Shown: positions 8,647 through 18,853 of the stretch, piece by piece
How positions within the stretch are numbered: the stretch's first letter is position 1
Layout of the letters: the number at the start of each line of letters is the position of its first letter
Source of the DNA: Rubidibacter lacunae KORDI 51-2
GTDB taxonomy: Bacteria; Cyanobacteriota; Cyanobacteriia; Cyanobacteriales; Rubidibacteraceae
DNA length: 64,000 nucleotides
Reading direction: 5' to 3'
Assembly (NCBI RefSeq): GCF_000473895.1
Contig: NZ_ASSJ01000001.1
Location: forward strand, 62,001 to 126,000
Translations under genes and position numbers: made by a program
The notes under the pieces: generated by a model
Told to the model about the DNA's origin: nothing
Database searches by the model: none
Seen by the model: the letters and a program-made list of their open reading frames with translations, nothing else

Positions 8647-10410
8647 CTACTCCAACAGCATCGGCCAGCCGTCCGCGGGATCGTCGACTCCAGTTATGTC
8701 CGATGGCGTAACCTCGGGCGGGAATAGCGCGACGACATGCGGGACCGGACGCGGCGTGTATTCCACCTGTGATGCACCTTCGTAAACCAGCGACGTGCTC
8801 GCCCCCGAATCCAGCATGACAGCATCGCGGAAGTCCAACTCGTGAAGCGCTTGCCCCAACGTCACTGAGTCGGTCCGCGAAGTCGTGACGCCGATGACCG
8901 GCTGTCCGGTGCGATCGATGCCCCAAAAGGCCCGGAAACGTATGGCATCGAAGCCATACAGATCGCGGAACGTGGCGCGCGACTGTGGTGAGCCATCTCG
9001 AACCAGCCAGGCGGCCGCGACAAAGGCGTCGGTGACGGTCGGCAGCGCGTCGCTCAATCCGGTCCGCGTATTGTGAGCGTCCGGGTCGAACGGGACGAAC
9101 GCCACGCGATCGCTGCCGATCAGCACCAGCGGGCGATCGCGCAGCAGGGGATTTTCGCCCGGATTTCCGGGAACGAACTCCTCCCAGTTCTGGCTCTCGG
9201 CACTGAGGACCGGCCCGATCATCGTGTTGGCTTTCAGGTCCCGTAACGAGAAAAAGCCGCCGTCAACCGCCGCGATCGCGTCCGTCCCCGCCAAAATCTC
9301 CGCGACCTGATAGCGACTATCGGCGTGAATCGTCGTCGGCCGGCCGCCGCGAATCAACCGCACGCGAACGCCATTAGCTTCTCGATCCTGTTTGCGAATC
9401 GGAGTGGTGAAATTAGCGGCACCATCTCTCCGTGCCAGGGGAAACCCGCCCCAGGCGGACTCGATGACTTCTTCGATGCGCGACTGACCGAAGCGCGCGA
9501 TCTGGAGCAAGTCGTCCGATGTGCCCGCATAGTCTTCGTTGTAATCGTCCATCGACAAGGCAGCCACGTATCCGGCTTCGGCGACGAGTTCCCGCACGCG
9601 CTCGTCAGACTTACCAACTGGATAGGTAAAGTAGTCGATTTCGATGCCCAGCCGCTCTTCGAGGATTTGCTTTGAGACAAAAACCTCCTCGCGTAACTCG
9701 GCGTCCGGCAGCGGGCGCAGGTCGTTCGGGTGTGAAATGCTGTGGGAGGCGATCGTGACGAGCGGGTCGGCAGCGAGTTCGGCAAGTTGCTCCCAGGTGA
9801 CGCTGCTACGTCCGGTGGTTTGGTCCATCTTGTTGACGTAGATGGACAATACCGCTGGGTATTCGAAGCGCTGTAGCAGCGGATAAACGTACTCGTAGTG
9901 TCCGCCGTAGCCGTCGTCGAAGGTCAACAGCACGGGCTTCGGCGGCAGCGGCACGCCCGTTCGCAAATGCTTCACCACGGCATCGATGCTAACGGGCCGG
10001 ACGCCCTCAGCGCTTAACAACTCGAAGTGCGCTTCCAGCTCTTCCGGCGTGACATCGAAGAAAACTTCCTTCTCCGGCAAAATGTCGTGATACATCAAAA
10101 TCGGCACTTTCGCCAACCGCGCGCGATCGCCGATCTCCGGCCAAGGTGCAGGCGCAGGGATTTCCTCGAAGCGCATAACGACGAGTTCGGTTAGCGGCTC
10201 CAAGCTCGGAACTAGCGTCGGCAACGACGTCGTCGGGCGCGCCAATTGCCAGAGGTAACTCGGACCGGGCGATGCGAGGAACGCGCCGAGTCCAGTTGAG
10301 GCGATCGCGATCGCGCTGCCGAGGAGCCAAAACGGCAGCGGCTTTCGCTGCGGTCGAGCATAGCGCGATCGGGCATATAGCGGGCGGTGCTTTTTGTCGG
10401 GCGTCAGCAT
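8647..10410 (-). CDS. Membrane-anchored polysaccharide deacetylase fused to phosphodiester glycosidase (NAGPA-like) domain
   Basis: 587 residues in three parts. Residues 1-45 hold a basic stretch and one membrane span (WLLGSAIAIASTGLGAFLA), so the rest faces outward. Residues about 100-320 form a NodB-type deacetylase, with MYHDI, TFDDG at 163-167 and the metal-binding pair His223/His227 in SHSISHP. Residues about 340-580 resemble the phosphodiester glycosidase domain of NAGPA-like proteins, with AVDGGFFSL near 381 and MLDSGASTSL near 532 (usually DGGGS in the family). The likely role is trimming or remodelling an envelope polysaccharide, but the substrate is unknown. It lies convergent to the DUF3146 gene and on the same strand as rnj, not obviously co-transcribed. 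Confidence 0.8.
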   Translation of the reverse strand: MLTPDKKHRPLYARSRYARPQRKPLPFWLLGSAIAIASTGLGAFLASPGPSYLWQLARPTTSLPTLVPSLEPLTELVVMRFEEIPAPAPWPEIGDRARLAKVPILMYHDILPEKEVFFDVTPEELEAHFELLSAEGVRPVSIDAVVKHLRTGVPLPPKPVLLTFDDGYGGHYEYVYPLLQRFEYPAVLSIYVNKMDQTTGRSSVTWEQLAELAADPLVTIASHSISHPNDLRPLPDAELREEVFVSKQILEERLGIEIDYFTYPVGKSDERVRELVAEAGYVAALSMDDYNEDYAGTSDDLLQIARFGQSRIEEVIESAWGGFPLARRDGAANFTTPIRKQDREANGVRVRLIRGGRPTTIHADSRYQVAEILAGTDAIAAVDGGFFSLRDLKANTMIGPVLSAESQNWEEFVPGNPGENPLLRDRPLVLIGSDRVAFVPFDPDAHNTRTGLSDALPTVTDAFVAAAWLVRDGSPQSRATFRDLYGFDAIRFRAFWGIDRTGQPVIGVTTSRTDSVTLGQALHELDFRDAVMLDSGASTSLVYEGASQVEYTPRPVPHVVALFPPEVTPSDITGVDDPADGWPMLLE

Positions 10411-10589
10411 AGATCCGCAACGTGAAACCGCAGCATCGAGGCGCGATGGCGGGCGATCGCGGACGACCTGCGAGCGACTGTTAAGAAAAGCCTAGACTGT
10501 CTTGACAAGCCCGGCAACACCCGAGACGCCCGAAATGTAGCTGCGTTCCCCAGACGTGCTGCACGAACTCTCTCTCAAAATTTAATTTA

Positions 10590-10618
10590 ACCCCCTCTTC
10601 CGCTTGGGAGGAGGGGGT
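10590..10618 (-). terminator. Terminator downstream of rnj
   Basis: A 12-bp hairpin with one non-canonical pair: ACCCCCTCTTCC at 10590-10601 and GGAGGAGGGGGT at 10607-10618, with a five-base loop. On the minus strand it is followed by a T-rich run (TTAAATTAAATTTT), as expected for RNase J transcripts ending here, 41 bases after the gene. Confidence 0.7.
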
Positions 10619-10659
10619 CGAGTCCGACAAGTTGCAAGCGAGTGACTGCGGTTTAAGAC

Positions 10660-12531
10660 CTACGATGCTGCCATCGCTGCCGAGCGCCGGCGGCGCCGTC
10701 CGGTTGACTTCCCGTTACCATTCGTGTCGCCGTTGGCGCTACTGCCAGTGGTTGAGTCACCAGCGATCTTGCCTTTTGCATTACCGTTAGCGGCTGCATC
10801 GACAGCGTTTACCGCCTCGATCGCAGCATCGGCACCGACAGCGGTGAGTGCCAGGGCCACCAGCGGCTGACTGCGAAGCTCTCGGCGGACCAAGCGCTGT
10901 ATACTGCTTTCGAGTTCCGCTCGCAACCCCGCCCAATCAATACCGTTTGCACCGCGATTGCTGGAGCGAACGAACTCGCTCCACCGGTTGTCCACGAGTT
11001 GCGTCACCGTGCGCGCGACCAGCGATTGAATTGCGCTCGTCGCGATCGGCGTAACGACTCCGTGCAGGCTGACCTGCGGTGGAGCTAAGAATTTGCCCGC
11101 TCCATCCAAAACTGCTGCTACAACCAGCGTGCCGTCTTGAGCCAGTTGCTGGCGATCGCGCAGGACCTCTTTGTGCACGATTCCCGAGCGATCGACTAGT
11201 TCGATACCCGACGGGACTTGACCGCCGATGCCGATCCGATCGGCAGTAACCTCAACGATGTCGCCGTTATTAATCACGACCATGTTTTCCTGCGGGATGC
11301 CGACAGACCGGGCCATTGCCGCGTGCTTGACCAACATGCGATGCTCTCCATGAACGGGCACGAAGAACTTTGGTTTCACCAACGCCAGCATCAACTTGTG
11401 ATCTTCTTGGCTGCCATGACCGGATACATGGATGCCTAGATGGCGGCCATACAGTACGTTCGCTCCCTGCATCATCAAGCGGTCGATCGTATTGACGACA
11501 GCGATCGTGTTCCCCGGAATCGGGTTGGCTGAGAACACCACCGTATCGCCTTCGCGGATCTTGATATGCTGGTGCTCCCCGCGCGAGATCCGCGTTAAGG
11601 CTGCAAGCGGCTCGCCTTGAGAGCCCGTAGTCAAGATCAAGACCTTCTCATCCGGGTACTTATTCAAACCCTTAAAGGGCACGAACAGGTCGTCTTTGCA
11701 ATTGATGTAACCGAGATTGCGAGCATGGGCGATCGTGTTGAGCATCGATCGTCCCACCACCGATACAACGCGCCCGTGCTTGGCAGCGAGTTCCAACAAA
11801 ATCCGTACGCGGTGAATCGACGAGGCGAAGGTCGTCACCAGCAAGCGCCCGTTCGTTGTGGCAAAGATGCGATCGAGGTTGGGGCGGACCGACTGCTCGG
11901 AGGGCGTGTGTCCCGGCACTTCTGCATTGGTCGAGTCACTCAGCAAGCAAAGGACGCCCTTTGTCCCGTGCTCGGCAAGGCGATGCAAGTCGAAGTGTTC
12001 GCCATCGACCGGCGTGTGGTCGATCTTGAAGTCGCCCGTATGCACCACCACGCCCAGCGGGGTATGAATGGCGAGGCAGCAACTGTCGGCGATCGAGTGC
12101 GTATTGCGGATGAACTCGATGAAAAAGGAGCGTCCGATGCGAACCGTGTCGCGCGGCAAGACCGATTTGATCGCCGTGCGATCGCTCAGGGCGGCTTCCT
12201 CGAGCTTGTTGTGCAGAAGAGCCATCGCCAGGCGCGGGCCGTAGATGACCGGGATGTCGAACTGTTTGAGGTGGTAGGGAATGCCGCCGATGTGGTCTTC
12301 GTGTCCGTGGGTGACGACCATTCCCTTGATTTTGTGGCGATTTTCGCGCAGGTAGGTCATGTCCGGCAACACGACATTAACGCCGTGCATGTCGTCACTG
12401 GGGAAGCCGATACCGGCGTCGATCAAAAGGATCTCGTCGTCGTATTCGAGCACGCAGGTGTTTTTACCAATTTCGTGCAATCCCCCCAAGGGAACGATTT
12501 TCAATGCCGGTTGGTTGACGTTATCGCTCAT
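10660..12531 (-). CDS. rnj: Ribonuclease J
   Basis: Metallo-beta-lactamase/beta-CASP RNase combining 5'-3' exonuclease and endonuclease activity in RNA decay. From the ATG at 12531 (MSDNVNQPALK) it has 623 residues; the frame extends 12 codons further up. The zinc-binding motif THGHEDHIGG places His75, His77, Asp79 and His80, and the beta-CASP and C-terminal RNase J domains follow. The tail from about residue 570 is low-complexity (Ala, Asn, Gly, Lys) and ends with a short Arg-rich run, GRRRRR, which could bind RNA. It lies 237 bases after dapA on the same strand, the usual cyanobacterial order asd-dapA-rnj. Confidence 0.95.
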   Translation of the reverse strand: MSDNVNQPALKIVPLGGLHEIGKNTCVLEYDDEILLIDAGIGFPSDDMHGVNVVLPDMTYLRENRHKIKGMVVTHGHEDHIGGIPYHLKQFDIPVIYGPRLAMALLHNKLEEAALSDRTAIKSVLPRDTVRIGRSFFIEFIRNTHSIADSCCLAIHTPLGVVVHTGDFKIDHTPVDGEHFDLHRLAEHGTKGVLCLLSDSTNAEVPGHTPSEQSVRPNLDRIFATTNGRLLVTTFASSIHRVRILLELAAKHGRVVSVVGRSMLNTIAHARNLGYINCKDDLFVPFKGLNKYPDEKVLILTTGSQGEPLAALTRISRGEHQHIKIREGDTVVFSANPIPGNTIAVVNTIDRLMMQGANVLYGRHLGIHVSGHGSQEDHKLMLALVKPKFFVPVHGEHRMLVKHAAMARSVGIPQENMVVINNGDIVEVTADRIGIGGQVPSGIELVDRSGIVHKEVLRDRQQLAQDGTLVVAAVLDGAGKFLAPPQVSLHGVVTPIATSAIQSLVARTVTQLVDNRWSEFVRSSNRGANGIDWAGLRAELESSIQRLVRRELRSQPLVALALTAVGADAAIEAVNAVDAAANGNAKGKIAGDSTTGSSANGDTNGNGKSTGRRRRRSAAMAAS

Positions 12532-12768
12532 CTTAGTTTCTCGCGATTCTCCAAGTCGATTGAACAAACTGCGCTTTGGGTAGCATCAATAATTGGTATC
12601 AATAATTCGCTAAAGGGCACGAGGGTTATGTGGAAGAAGGCTATACGGCTAGACCTGCACGCGCGCCGACGCGCTCGCCATTCAGAACCCGACGTTTGCG
12701 TTCCCGCACAAGCCGACGCAAGCCACAGCTGTGAAGTTGTCCGAACGGAATCGTAACGTACCGATTGG

Positions 12769-13674
12769 CTACAACACGCCTAATTCTTCCAGGACCGCCG
12801 ACAATTGCGCTTGGAGGTTGGATGGGATGTCCCCCAGGGGCAATCGCGGGGTGCCTACCGGCCATCCTTGCAAGCGGAGCGCTGCCTTGATGGGAATGGG
12901 ATTTGTCGTTGCAAATAAAATTGAAAATAGCGGCATCAGCCTCAAATGCAGGTCTCGGGCAGTATTCACATCTCCAGCGAAGAATGCGCGGATCATCGTT
13001 TGCAGGTGAACTCCTGCCACGTGGCTGGCAACACTCACTACTCCTGCACCACCCACGGCAAGCATCGGTAACGTCAGGGCATCCTCGCCCGAATAAATTG
13101 CAAATTCCGGTGGGGTGAGACGGCGCAGTTCTGCCGCACGCTCTACGCTACCACTAGCATCCTTAATTGCGACAATGTTGTCGATCTCGGCCAAATCTGC
13201 CACCGTCTCCGCGGCGAGGTCCCGGCTCGTCCGTCCCGGAACGTTATACAGCATTAAGGGTAGTTCGGGACATGCTCGAGCAATTGCCCTGAAGTGCGCG
13301 TAAAGCCCTGCCTGCGGCGGCTTGTTGTAGTAAGGCACGACTTGAAGCGTACCGCTCATGCCTAGTTTAGCAGCCTTCTCCGTCGCCGCGATCGCCTCGC
13401 GGGTGGAGTTCGAGCCCGTTCCGGCTAAAACCGGAGCGCGATCGCCAACGGCCGCTTGCACGACTTGAAAGAGCCGGTATTCCTCATCCCAAGTCAGAGT
13501 CGGCGACTCGCCAGTCGTCCCGCAGATGACGAGAGCATCGTTGCCGTTGTCGAGCAGGTGGACGGCCAGGCGCTCGGCTACGGCGTAATCGACGTTGCCG
13601 TCTGCCCCAAAGGGCGTTACCATTGCCGCGATTGTCCGCCCGAAAGGCGCTCCTGTCGTGCTGCTATCCGTCAC
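12769..13674 (-). CDS. dapA: 4-hydroxy-tetrahydrodipicolinate synthase
   Basis: Condenses pyruvate with aspartate semialdehyde, the first committed step of lysine and diaminopimelate synthesis. The 301 residues include GTTGE at 53-57, the catalytic Tyr143 in LYNVPGR and the Schiff-base Lys171 in AIKDASG. The start is GTG at 13674, seven bases after the asd stop codon, so the two genes are almost certainly co-transcribed. This pairing is logical because Asd makes the substrate of DapA. Confidence 0.95.
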   Translation of the reverse strand: MTDSSTTGAPFGRTIAAMVTPFGADGNVDYAVAERLAVHLLDNGNDALVICGTTGESPTLTWDEEYRLFQVVQAAVGDRAPVLAGTGSNSTREAIAATEKAAKLGMSGTLQVVPYYNKPPQAGLYAHFRAIARACPELPLMLYNVPGRTSRDLAAETVADLAEIDNIVAIKDASGSVERAAELRRLTPPEFAIYSGEDALTLPMLAVGGAGVVSVASHVAGVHLQTMIRAFFAGDVNTARDLHLRLMPLFSILFATTNPIPIKAALRLQGWPVGTPRLPLGDIPSNLQAQLSAVLEELGVL

Positions 13675-13681
13675 GCGATCG

Positions 13682-14740
13682 TTACTCCGTTCGCACTAAG
13701 TTCTCAGTAGCGGCTGCAGTCGGACGCAAACCTCGCTCGCGAAGGAGCAATTCGGCAATCTGTACGGCATTCAACGCCGCGCCTTTCCGAATCTGATCGC
13801 CGCTCAACCATAACTCCAAACCGCAGGGATGCGAAAGATCTTGGCGAATGCGACCGACAAAGACATCGTCTTGTCCGGCAGCATCGATCGGCATGGGGAA
13901 ACGGTTGGCTTGCCAGTCTTCTAAAAGGGTGACCCCCGGTGCATCGGCGAGGAGCGCCCGCGCGCGACTCGCTGGAAAGGGCGCGTCAAATTCCAGATTA
14001 ACCGCCTCGGAATGAGCGCGCAGTACGGGTACGCGCACGCAGGTCGCCGTCATGCGTAAGTCGGGCACGCCAAAAATCTTTCGCGTTTCATACACCATCT
14101 TCAGTTCTTCTTGGCAGTAGCCGTTGTCGCTGAGGTCGGAGTTGTGTGGAAACACGTTGAACGCTAGCGGAAATGGGAATGCTTCCGTTGGGGGAGCCTT
14201 GCCGTCGAGAATCGAACGCGCTTGGGTTTTGAGTTCTGTCATCGCCCGCGCGCCCGCGCCGCTAGCTGACTGATAGGTAGCGACGATCGCTCGGCGGATG
14301 GGCTGTTCGCGGTGGAGCGGATACGCGGCCATCGCCATCAAAATCGTCGAGCAGTTGGGATTGGCAACAATCCCGTGGTGGGTAGCGATCGCTTGAGGGT
14401 TAATTTCCGGGATGACGAGAGGCACCTTCGGATCCATGCGGAAGGCGCTGGAATTATCGATCGTGACGGCCCCCGACTCGACTGCCGTTTGCGCCCACGC
14501 TTTGGAGATCGCGCTGCCAGCCGACGCTAGTACCAAATCTATATCTCGAAATGACTCGGACGTCACTGCTTCCACTGTCAGCGGTTCGCCTTTAAAGTTC
14601 AGCATCTTACCTGCTGACTGCGGCGAGGCTAAAAGTTTCAACTCTGCCACGGGGAAGCTCCTGGTAGCCAGGAGCTCTAGTAGCTCCGCTCCCACCGCAC
14701 CTGTCGCACCAAGAATTGCGACCCGAACTCCCTCAGACAA
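13682..14740 (-). CDS. asd: Aspartate-semialdehyde dehydrogenase
   Basis: Reduces aspartyl phosphate to aspartate semialdehyde with NADPH for lysine, threonine and methionine synthesis. I prefer a TTG start at 14740 (reading [16 protein letters not shown]), because a GGAGG-like site lies about eight bases upstream and this matches the usual N-terminus; a GTG at 14776 would add 12 residues. With the TTG start the protein has 352 residues, the nucleotide loop GATGAVG at 11-17 and the catalytic Cys130 in NPNCSTI. A His in LRAHSEAV fits the acid-base residue of the family. It heads the asd-dapA-rnj series and is divergent from tig. Confidence 0.93.
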   Translation of the reverse strand: MSEGVRVAILGATGAVGAELLELLATRSFPVAELKLLASPQSAGKMLNFKGEPLTVEAVTSESFRDIDLVLASAGSAISKAWAQTAVESGAVTIDNSSAFRMDPKVPLVIPEINPQAIATHHGIVANPNCSTILMAMAAYPLHREQPIRRAIVATYQSASGAGARAMTELKTQARSILDGKAPPTEAFPFPLAFNVFPHNSDLSDNGYCQEELKMVYETRKIFGVPDLRMTATCVRVPVLRAHSEAVNLEFDAPFPASRARALLADAPGVTLLEDWQANRFPMPIDAAGQDDVFVGRIRQDLSHPCGLELWLSGDQIRKGAALNAVQIAELLLRERGLRPTAAATENLVRTE

Positions 14741-15123
14741 AATAGAGGCCCTCCCCTGTACAGCACCACCAAGCACGCTGGGTTTGCGCCGATCGCGATG
14801 CCCGCGTCACTAATTATAGGGGGTCGAACCGCCCCCCTGCGCGCACTCAAGTTGCCAGACGCTCTCCTCTAGGCTGCCCGCGAGCCGTGAAGAGTTACCC
14901 CGGCTTTCAATCGGACTGTGCGAGATACCGGGGCTGGGGTGCTAGCATAAGCGTCGCGGTTGCCGTGAGGCTTCGCTAGCATGTGGGTGCGATCGCGCTA
15001 CGGGTTATGGTTCGGAGGCAGCTTCTTTCGGAGCGCTTCTGGCTCAACCGCGATGGCATCTGCCAGCCGAAAAATGACCGCACCTAGTAACTGTTTCTGC
15101 CGCACATCGAGGTCGATTTGACA
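14741..15123. other. Divergent promoter region between asd and tig
   Basis: No gene is seen in this spacer of about 380 bp. It should hold promoters for both directions. An imperfect hairpin lies at 14940-14981: TGCTAGC and AGC on the left pair with GCT and GCTAGCA on the right. GAGGT at 15109-15113 is the probable tig ribosome site. I cannot assign -35/-10 boxes with confidence. Confidence 0.4.
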
Positions 15124-16602
15124 ATGAAAGTAACCCAGGAGAAACTCGCCAACAGCCAAGTTGGATTGGGCATTGAAGTTTCCGCCGATGACACGAAGAA
15201 GGCTTATGAAAAAGTCGTCAGCAACATCGCGCGATCGGCGAACATTCCTGGGTTCCGCAAGGGCAAGGTGCCGCGTCAGGTATTGCTACAACGGATGGGT
15301 CGCCAGCGCATAAAAGCAGCGGCGATTGAAGAACTCATGTCGGACAAGCTAGAGAAAGCCGTCCGAGAAGCTGATATTAAAGCCCTTGGCGATCCACAGC
15401 TCCGTCAATCTCCCGAGGAACTTACGTCACGTTTCGAGCCGGGGCAGCCTTTTGCTTTTGGAGTTGCGGTTGATGTCTCGCCAGAAATCGATTTGGGCGG
15501 GTCGTACGAAAAGCTCAGTATTCGTGCCGAAAAGTACGAGTTGGATGCCAAGGATGTCGAGTTGCATATCGAGCGCTTGCGCAAGGAAGCTGCCACACTC
15601 GTTCCCGTGGAAGATCGCCCGGCTGCTATGGATGATTCGGTCGAGATCGACTTTGCCGGACGCTTCCCCGATGCTGCGGACGACTCACCACCCATAGAGG
15701 GAACGGAAGCCAGCGGCTACGAATGTACGATCGCCGCCGGGCAGATGGTTGAGGGGCTGCTCGAGGGTGTAGTCGGAATGCAACCGGGCGAAACCAAGCA
15801 AATCCCCGTTACCTTCCCCACGCCATATCCGCGCGAAGACTTGCAAGGCAAGGACGTCGTCTTTACTGTTGCGCTTAAAGAGTTGAAGGTGCTGGAGCTG
15901 CCCGAACTCGATGATGACTTCGTGCAAGAAGCCACGAATGACGACTTCGATACGCTAGCGGCTTGGCAAGAGTTTCTGTCTGCTGATTTTGCCGAACAAG
16001 CGGAGACAAACACGAAGGACGGCGTTCGCGCGCGGCTGCTCGACGCTCTGGTGGAGCAGTTGCACGTCGATCTCCCTCAAACACTGATTGAAGAGGAGCT
16101 CAAAACTCTGCTTACGCAATCGGCTATGCAACTAGCACAAATGGGAATGGATATTCGGCAGCTCTTCAACGAGCAATCCCTTCCTGCTATGCGCGATCGC
16201 GCCCGGCCCGACGCCGAGAAGCGCCTGCGAGGCACGCTCGCATTGGAGGCACTGGCCGACCGCGAAGGATTGGAACCGACTCAAGAGGCAATTGAAGAGA
16301 AACTCAAGGACGTGCTGGCCGAATTTGAGTCCCAGAACGGACGCTCTGCTTCCGAGGTCGAACAGGAGCAAATTCAAGGTGCAGTTCGCATGACAATTGC
16401 ACGCGAGCTTGCCCTGGATTGGTTGGAAGAGCGTGCGGAGATTGAATATGTCCCTCAAGGGACTTTCGAGGCGGAAGCTGCAGAAGATGAAGAATCCGAC
16501 CAAGGAACCGAGTCAGTCGAGGTCGTAGCGGATGCGTCTGCAGCCAGCTCGACGGGCGATGGAGCCGCGGAGGACGCGCCGACCGCGGAACCAAACCCGT
16601 AA
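15124..16602 (+). CDS. tig: Trigger factor (ribosome-associated chaperone and prolyl isomerase)
   Basis: Binds nascent chains at the ribosome exit. The N-terminal domain has the ribosome-docking signature GFRKGKVPR near residues 42-50. An FKBP-type domain spans about 155-245 (SVEIDFAGRF through GMQPGETKQIPVTFP), followed by the large alpha-helical chaperone domain. The ATG at 15124 (MKVTQEKL) is the canonical start; an in-frame TTG lies two codons upstream. The last 45 or so residues are an acidic Ser/Ala/Glu/Asp-rich tail, which lengthens the protein to 492 residues against roughly 430-470 in many relatives. It is followed by clpP and clpX on the same strand, the usual order. Confidence 0.95.
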   Translation: MKVTQEKLANSQVGLGIEVSADDTKKAYEKVVSNIARSANIPGFRKGKVPRQVLLQRMGRQRIKAAAIEELMSDKLEKAVREADIKALGDPQLRQSPEELTSRFEPGQPFAFGVAVDVSPEIDLGGSYEKLSIRAEKYELDAKDVELHIERLRKEAATLVPVEDRPAAMDDSVEIDFAGRFPDAADDSPPIEGTEASGYECTIAAGQMVEGLLEGVVGMQPGETKQIPVTFPTPYPREDLQGKDVVFTVALKELKVLELPELDDDFVQEATNDDFDTLAAWQEFLSADFAEQAETNTKDGVRARLLDALVEQLHVDLPQTLIEEELKTLLTQSAMQLAQMGMDIRQLFNEQSLPAMRDRARPDAEKRLRGTLALEALADREGLEPTQEAIEEKLKDVLAEFESQNGRSASEVEQEQIQGAVRMTIARELALDWLEERAEIEYVPQGTFEAEAAEDEESDQGTESVEVVADASAASSTGDGAAEDAPTAEPNP

Positions 16603-16757
16603 TCGGCAGTCAGCGAAGGAGGCGACCCGATCGCTGCCAACACAAGAAGAAGAGTAGGGCATTTGCCCTTCCTAAAAGCCTTCTAAGGTTTCCCGTCTCG
16701 GGACCCTAAACCTCTAAGTCAATTGAGGCATAATGGTCGGAGAAACCGCTCGTTGCA

Positions 16758-17459
16758 TTGCTTGCACATAGCATGACGATCTTGTCCGCATTACCCAACT
16801 CCCATTCCCTACACTCGCTGCGCGACTTTTCGGTGATTGCCGCTTTCGACGGCGTTGTACCGATGGTGGTCGAGCAGTCAGGGATGGGCGAGCGGGCGTT
16901 TGATATATACTCGCGGCTCTTGCGCGAGCGGATCGTGTTCCTCGGCTCGCCAGTAGACGATACTGTTGCTGATTCGGTCGTTGCTCAGCTGCTATTTTTG
17001 GAAGCTGAAGATCCCGAGAAGGACATTCAACTCTACATCAACTCGCCCGGCGGTGCGGTTTACGCGGGCATGGCAATTTACGACACGATGCAGCAGATCC
17101 GTCCGGACGTAGCAACGATTTGTTACGGGTTGGCTGCTAGTATGGGCGCGTTTCTTTTGGCTGGAGGTGCGAGCGGCAAACGCATGGCACTTCCCAATGC
17201 TCGTATCATGATCCACCAACCTTTGGGGGGCGCGCGCGGTCAGGCTGCCGATATCGAGATACAAGCGCGCGAGATTCTTTACATCAAGCAGACGCTCAAT
17301 GAGTTGTTGGTCAAGCACACCGGGCAGCCCATGGAGCGCATTGCCGAAGATACCGACCGAGATTTTTACATGTCGGCACGCGAAGCGGCGGAGTACGGAT
17401 TAATCGACCGGGCGATCGCGCGGTTGGAGCAGGCATCCCCAGTTGCGGCTGCCACTTGA
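16758..17459 (+). CDS. clpP: ATP-dependent Clp protease proteolytic subunit
   Basis: Serine peptidase that degrades unfolded or tagged proteins delivered by Clp ATPases. The catalytic triad is visible: Ser128 in GLAASMGAF, His153 in MIHQPLGG and Asp198 in EDTDRD. The 233-residue frame has about 35 residues before the usual N-terminus; an internal ATG at 16863 ([13 protein letters not shown]) would give a standard length of 198. I see no clear ribosome site for either start, so the extension may be real or may be leader. It is immediately followed by clpX (18-base gap to the preferred clpX ATG), supporting a ClpXP operon. Confidence 0.93.
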   Translation: MLAHSMTILSALPNSHSLHSLRDFSVIAAFDGVVPMVVEQSGMGERAFDIYSRLLRERIVFLGSPVDDTVADSVVAQLLFLEAEDPEKDIQLYINSPGGAVYAGMAIYDTMQQIRPDVATICYGLAASMGAFLLAGGASGKRMALPNARIMIHQPLGGARGQAADIEIQAREILYIKQTLNELLVKHTGQPMERIAEDTDRDFYMSAREAAEYGLIDRAIARLEQASPVAAAT

Positions 17460-17477
17460 AGCACCATGCGAGGCAGT

Positions 17478-18806
17478 ATGTCTAAATACGACTCCCATCT
17501 GAAATGTTCGTTTTGCGGGAAATCACAAGAGCAAGTCCGCAAGCTAATCGCCGGTCCCGGAGTCTACATCTGTGACGAGTGCGTCGAGTTGTGTAACGAG
17601 ATTCTCGACGACGAGTTGGTCGATGCCACCCCGCGGGCTCCACAGCCCGTGCCGCCAGCTGACGAATCGCATCACAAGCGTCGCAGCACAGAACGCATTG
17701 CCTTTCACCAAATTCCCAAACCCCGGGAGATCAAGACCTATCTTGACGAGCATGTTATCGACCAGGACGAGGCCAAGAAAGTGCTATCGGTAGCGGTGTA
17801 CAACCACTACAAGCGCTTGAGTTCGCTACAAGCCGAGGGAACAACTGAGGACCGGGTGCAGTTGCAGAAGTCAAACATTCTGCTGATCGGTCCAACCGGT
17901 TGTGGCAAGACGCTATTGGCACAAACCCTGGCGGAAATTTTGGACGTGCCCTTTGCCGTTGCCGATGCGACGACATTAACGGAGGCAGGTTACGTCGGCG
18001 AGGACGTGGAAAATATTTTGTTGCGCCTGCTACAAGTAGCCGACCTCGACGTAGAGCAGGCTCAGCGCGGGATCGTCTATATCGACGAAATCGATAAAGT
18101 TGCGCGCAAGAGCGAAAACCCATCCATTACGCGGGATGTGTCGGGCGAGGGCGTTCAGCAAGCCTTGCTGAAGATGCTGGAAGGAACAGTTGCAAACGTG
18201 CCGCCTCAGGGCGGCCGCAAGCACCCTTACCAAGACTGCATTCAGATCGACACGACCAACATTTTGTTCATCTGCGGCGGTGCGTTTGTCGGACTTGACA
18301 AGGTCGTGGAGCGACGGATTGGCAAGAAATCCATGGGCTTCGTTCGACCCGGCGAAACTCCCTCAAAAGAGAAGCGTACGGCGGATATTCTCCGTCACCT
18401 AGAGCCGGACGACTTCGTGAAGTTCGGCATGATTCCCGAGTTCGTCGGCCGTTTGCCGGTAGCGGCAGTAGTCGAACCGCTCGATGTGGAAGCACTCTCA
18501 GCGATCCTCACTCAGCCGCGTAACGCGCTTGTCAAGCAGTACCAGAAACTGCTTGGGATGGACAACATCGACCTGGAATTCAGTGCCGATGCCGTCTGCG
18601 CAATTGCTCAGGAAGCCTACCGTCGCAAGACAGGTGCCCGTGCACTGCGCGGCATCATCGAGGAGTTGATGCTCGACATCATGTACGACCTGCCCTCGCG
18701 TAAGGACGTCCGCCGTTGCAAAGTGACGCGGCACATGGTCGAGCAGCGCTCGACGGCAGACTTGCTGCTGCATCCCTCGTCTTTGCCCAAGCCGGAGACG
18801 GCCTGA
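17478..18806 (+). CDS. clpX: ATP-dependent Clp protease ATP-binding subunit ClpX
   Basis: AAA+ unfoldase partner of ClpP. The N-terminal zinc-binding domain has Cys10, Cys13, Cys32 and Cys35. Walker A is GPTGCGKT near residue 138 and Walker B is YIDEIDK. The ClpP-docking loop appears as KSMGF. I chose the ATG at 17478 ([10 protein letters not shown]), which gives 442 residues and the standard N-terminus; an ATG at 17466 adds four. The end is followed within 50 bases by an alpha/beta hydrolase gene, which may be co-transcribed. Confidence 0.96.
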   Translation: MSKYDSHLKCSFCGKSQEQVRKLIAGPGVYICDECVELCNEILDDELVDATPRAPQPVPPADESHHKRRSTERIAFHQIPKPREIKTYLDEHVIDQDEAKKVLSVAVYNHYKRLSSLQAEGTTEDRVQLQKSNILLIGPTGCGKTLLAQTLAEILDVPFAVADATTLTEAGYVGEDVENILLRLLQVADLDVEQAQRGIVYIDEIDKVARKSENPSITRDVSGEGVQQALLKMLEGTVANVPPQGGRKHPYQDCIQIDTTNILFICGGAFVGLDKVVERRIGKKSMGFVRPGETPSKEKRTADILRHLEPDDFVKFGMIPEFVGRLPVAAVVEPLDVEALSAILTQPRNALVKQYQKLLGMDNIDLEFSADAVCAIAQEAYRRKTGARALRGIIEELMLDIMYDLPSRKDVRRCKVTRHMVEQRSTADLLLHPSSLPKPETA

Positions 18807-18853
18807 GGTCGCACGAGCGAGCACGGGGCTGGTTTCTTGAGAGTCGAGCGCGT

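Noticed and set aside
11617-12756. 379-codon frame antisense to rnj
   Set aside because: Shadow of RNase J, no independent features.
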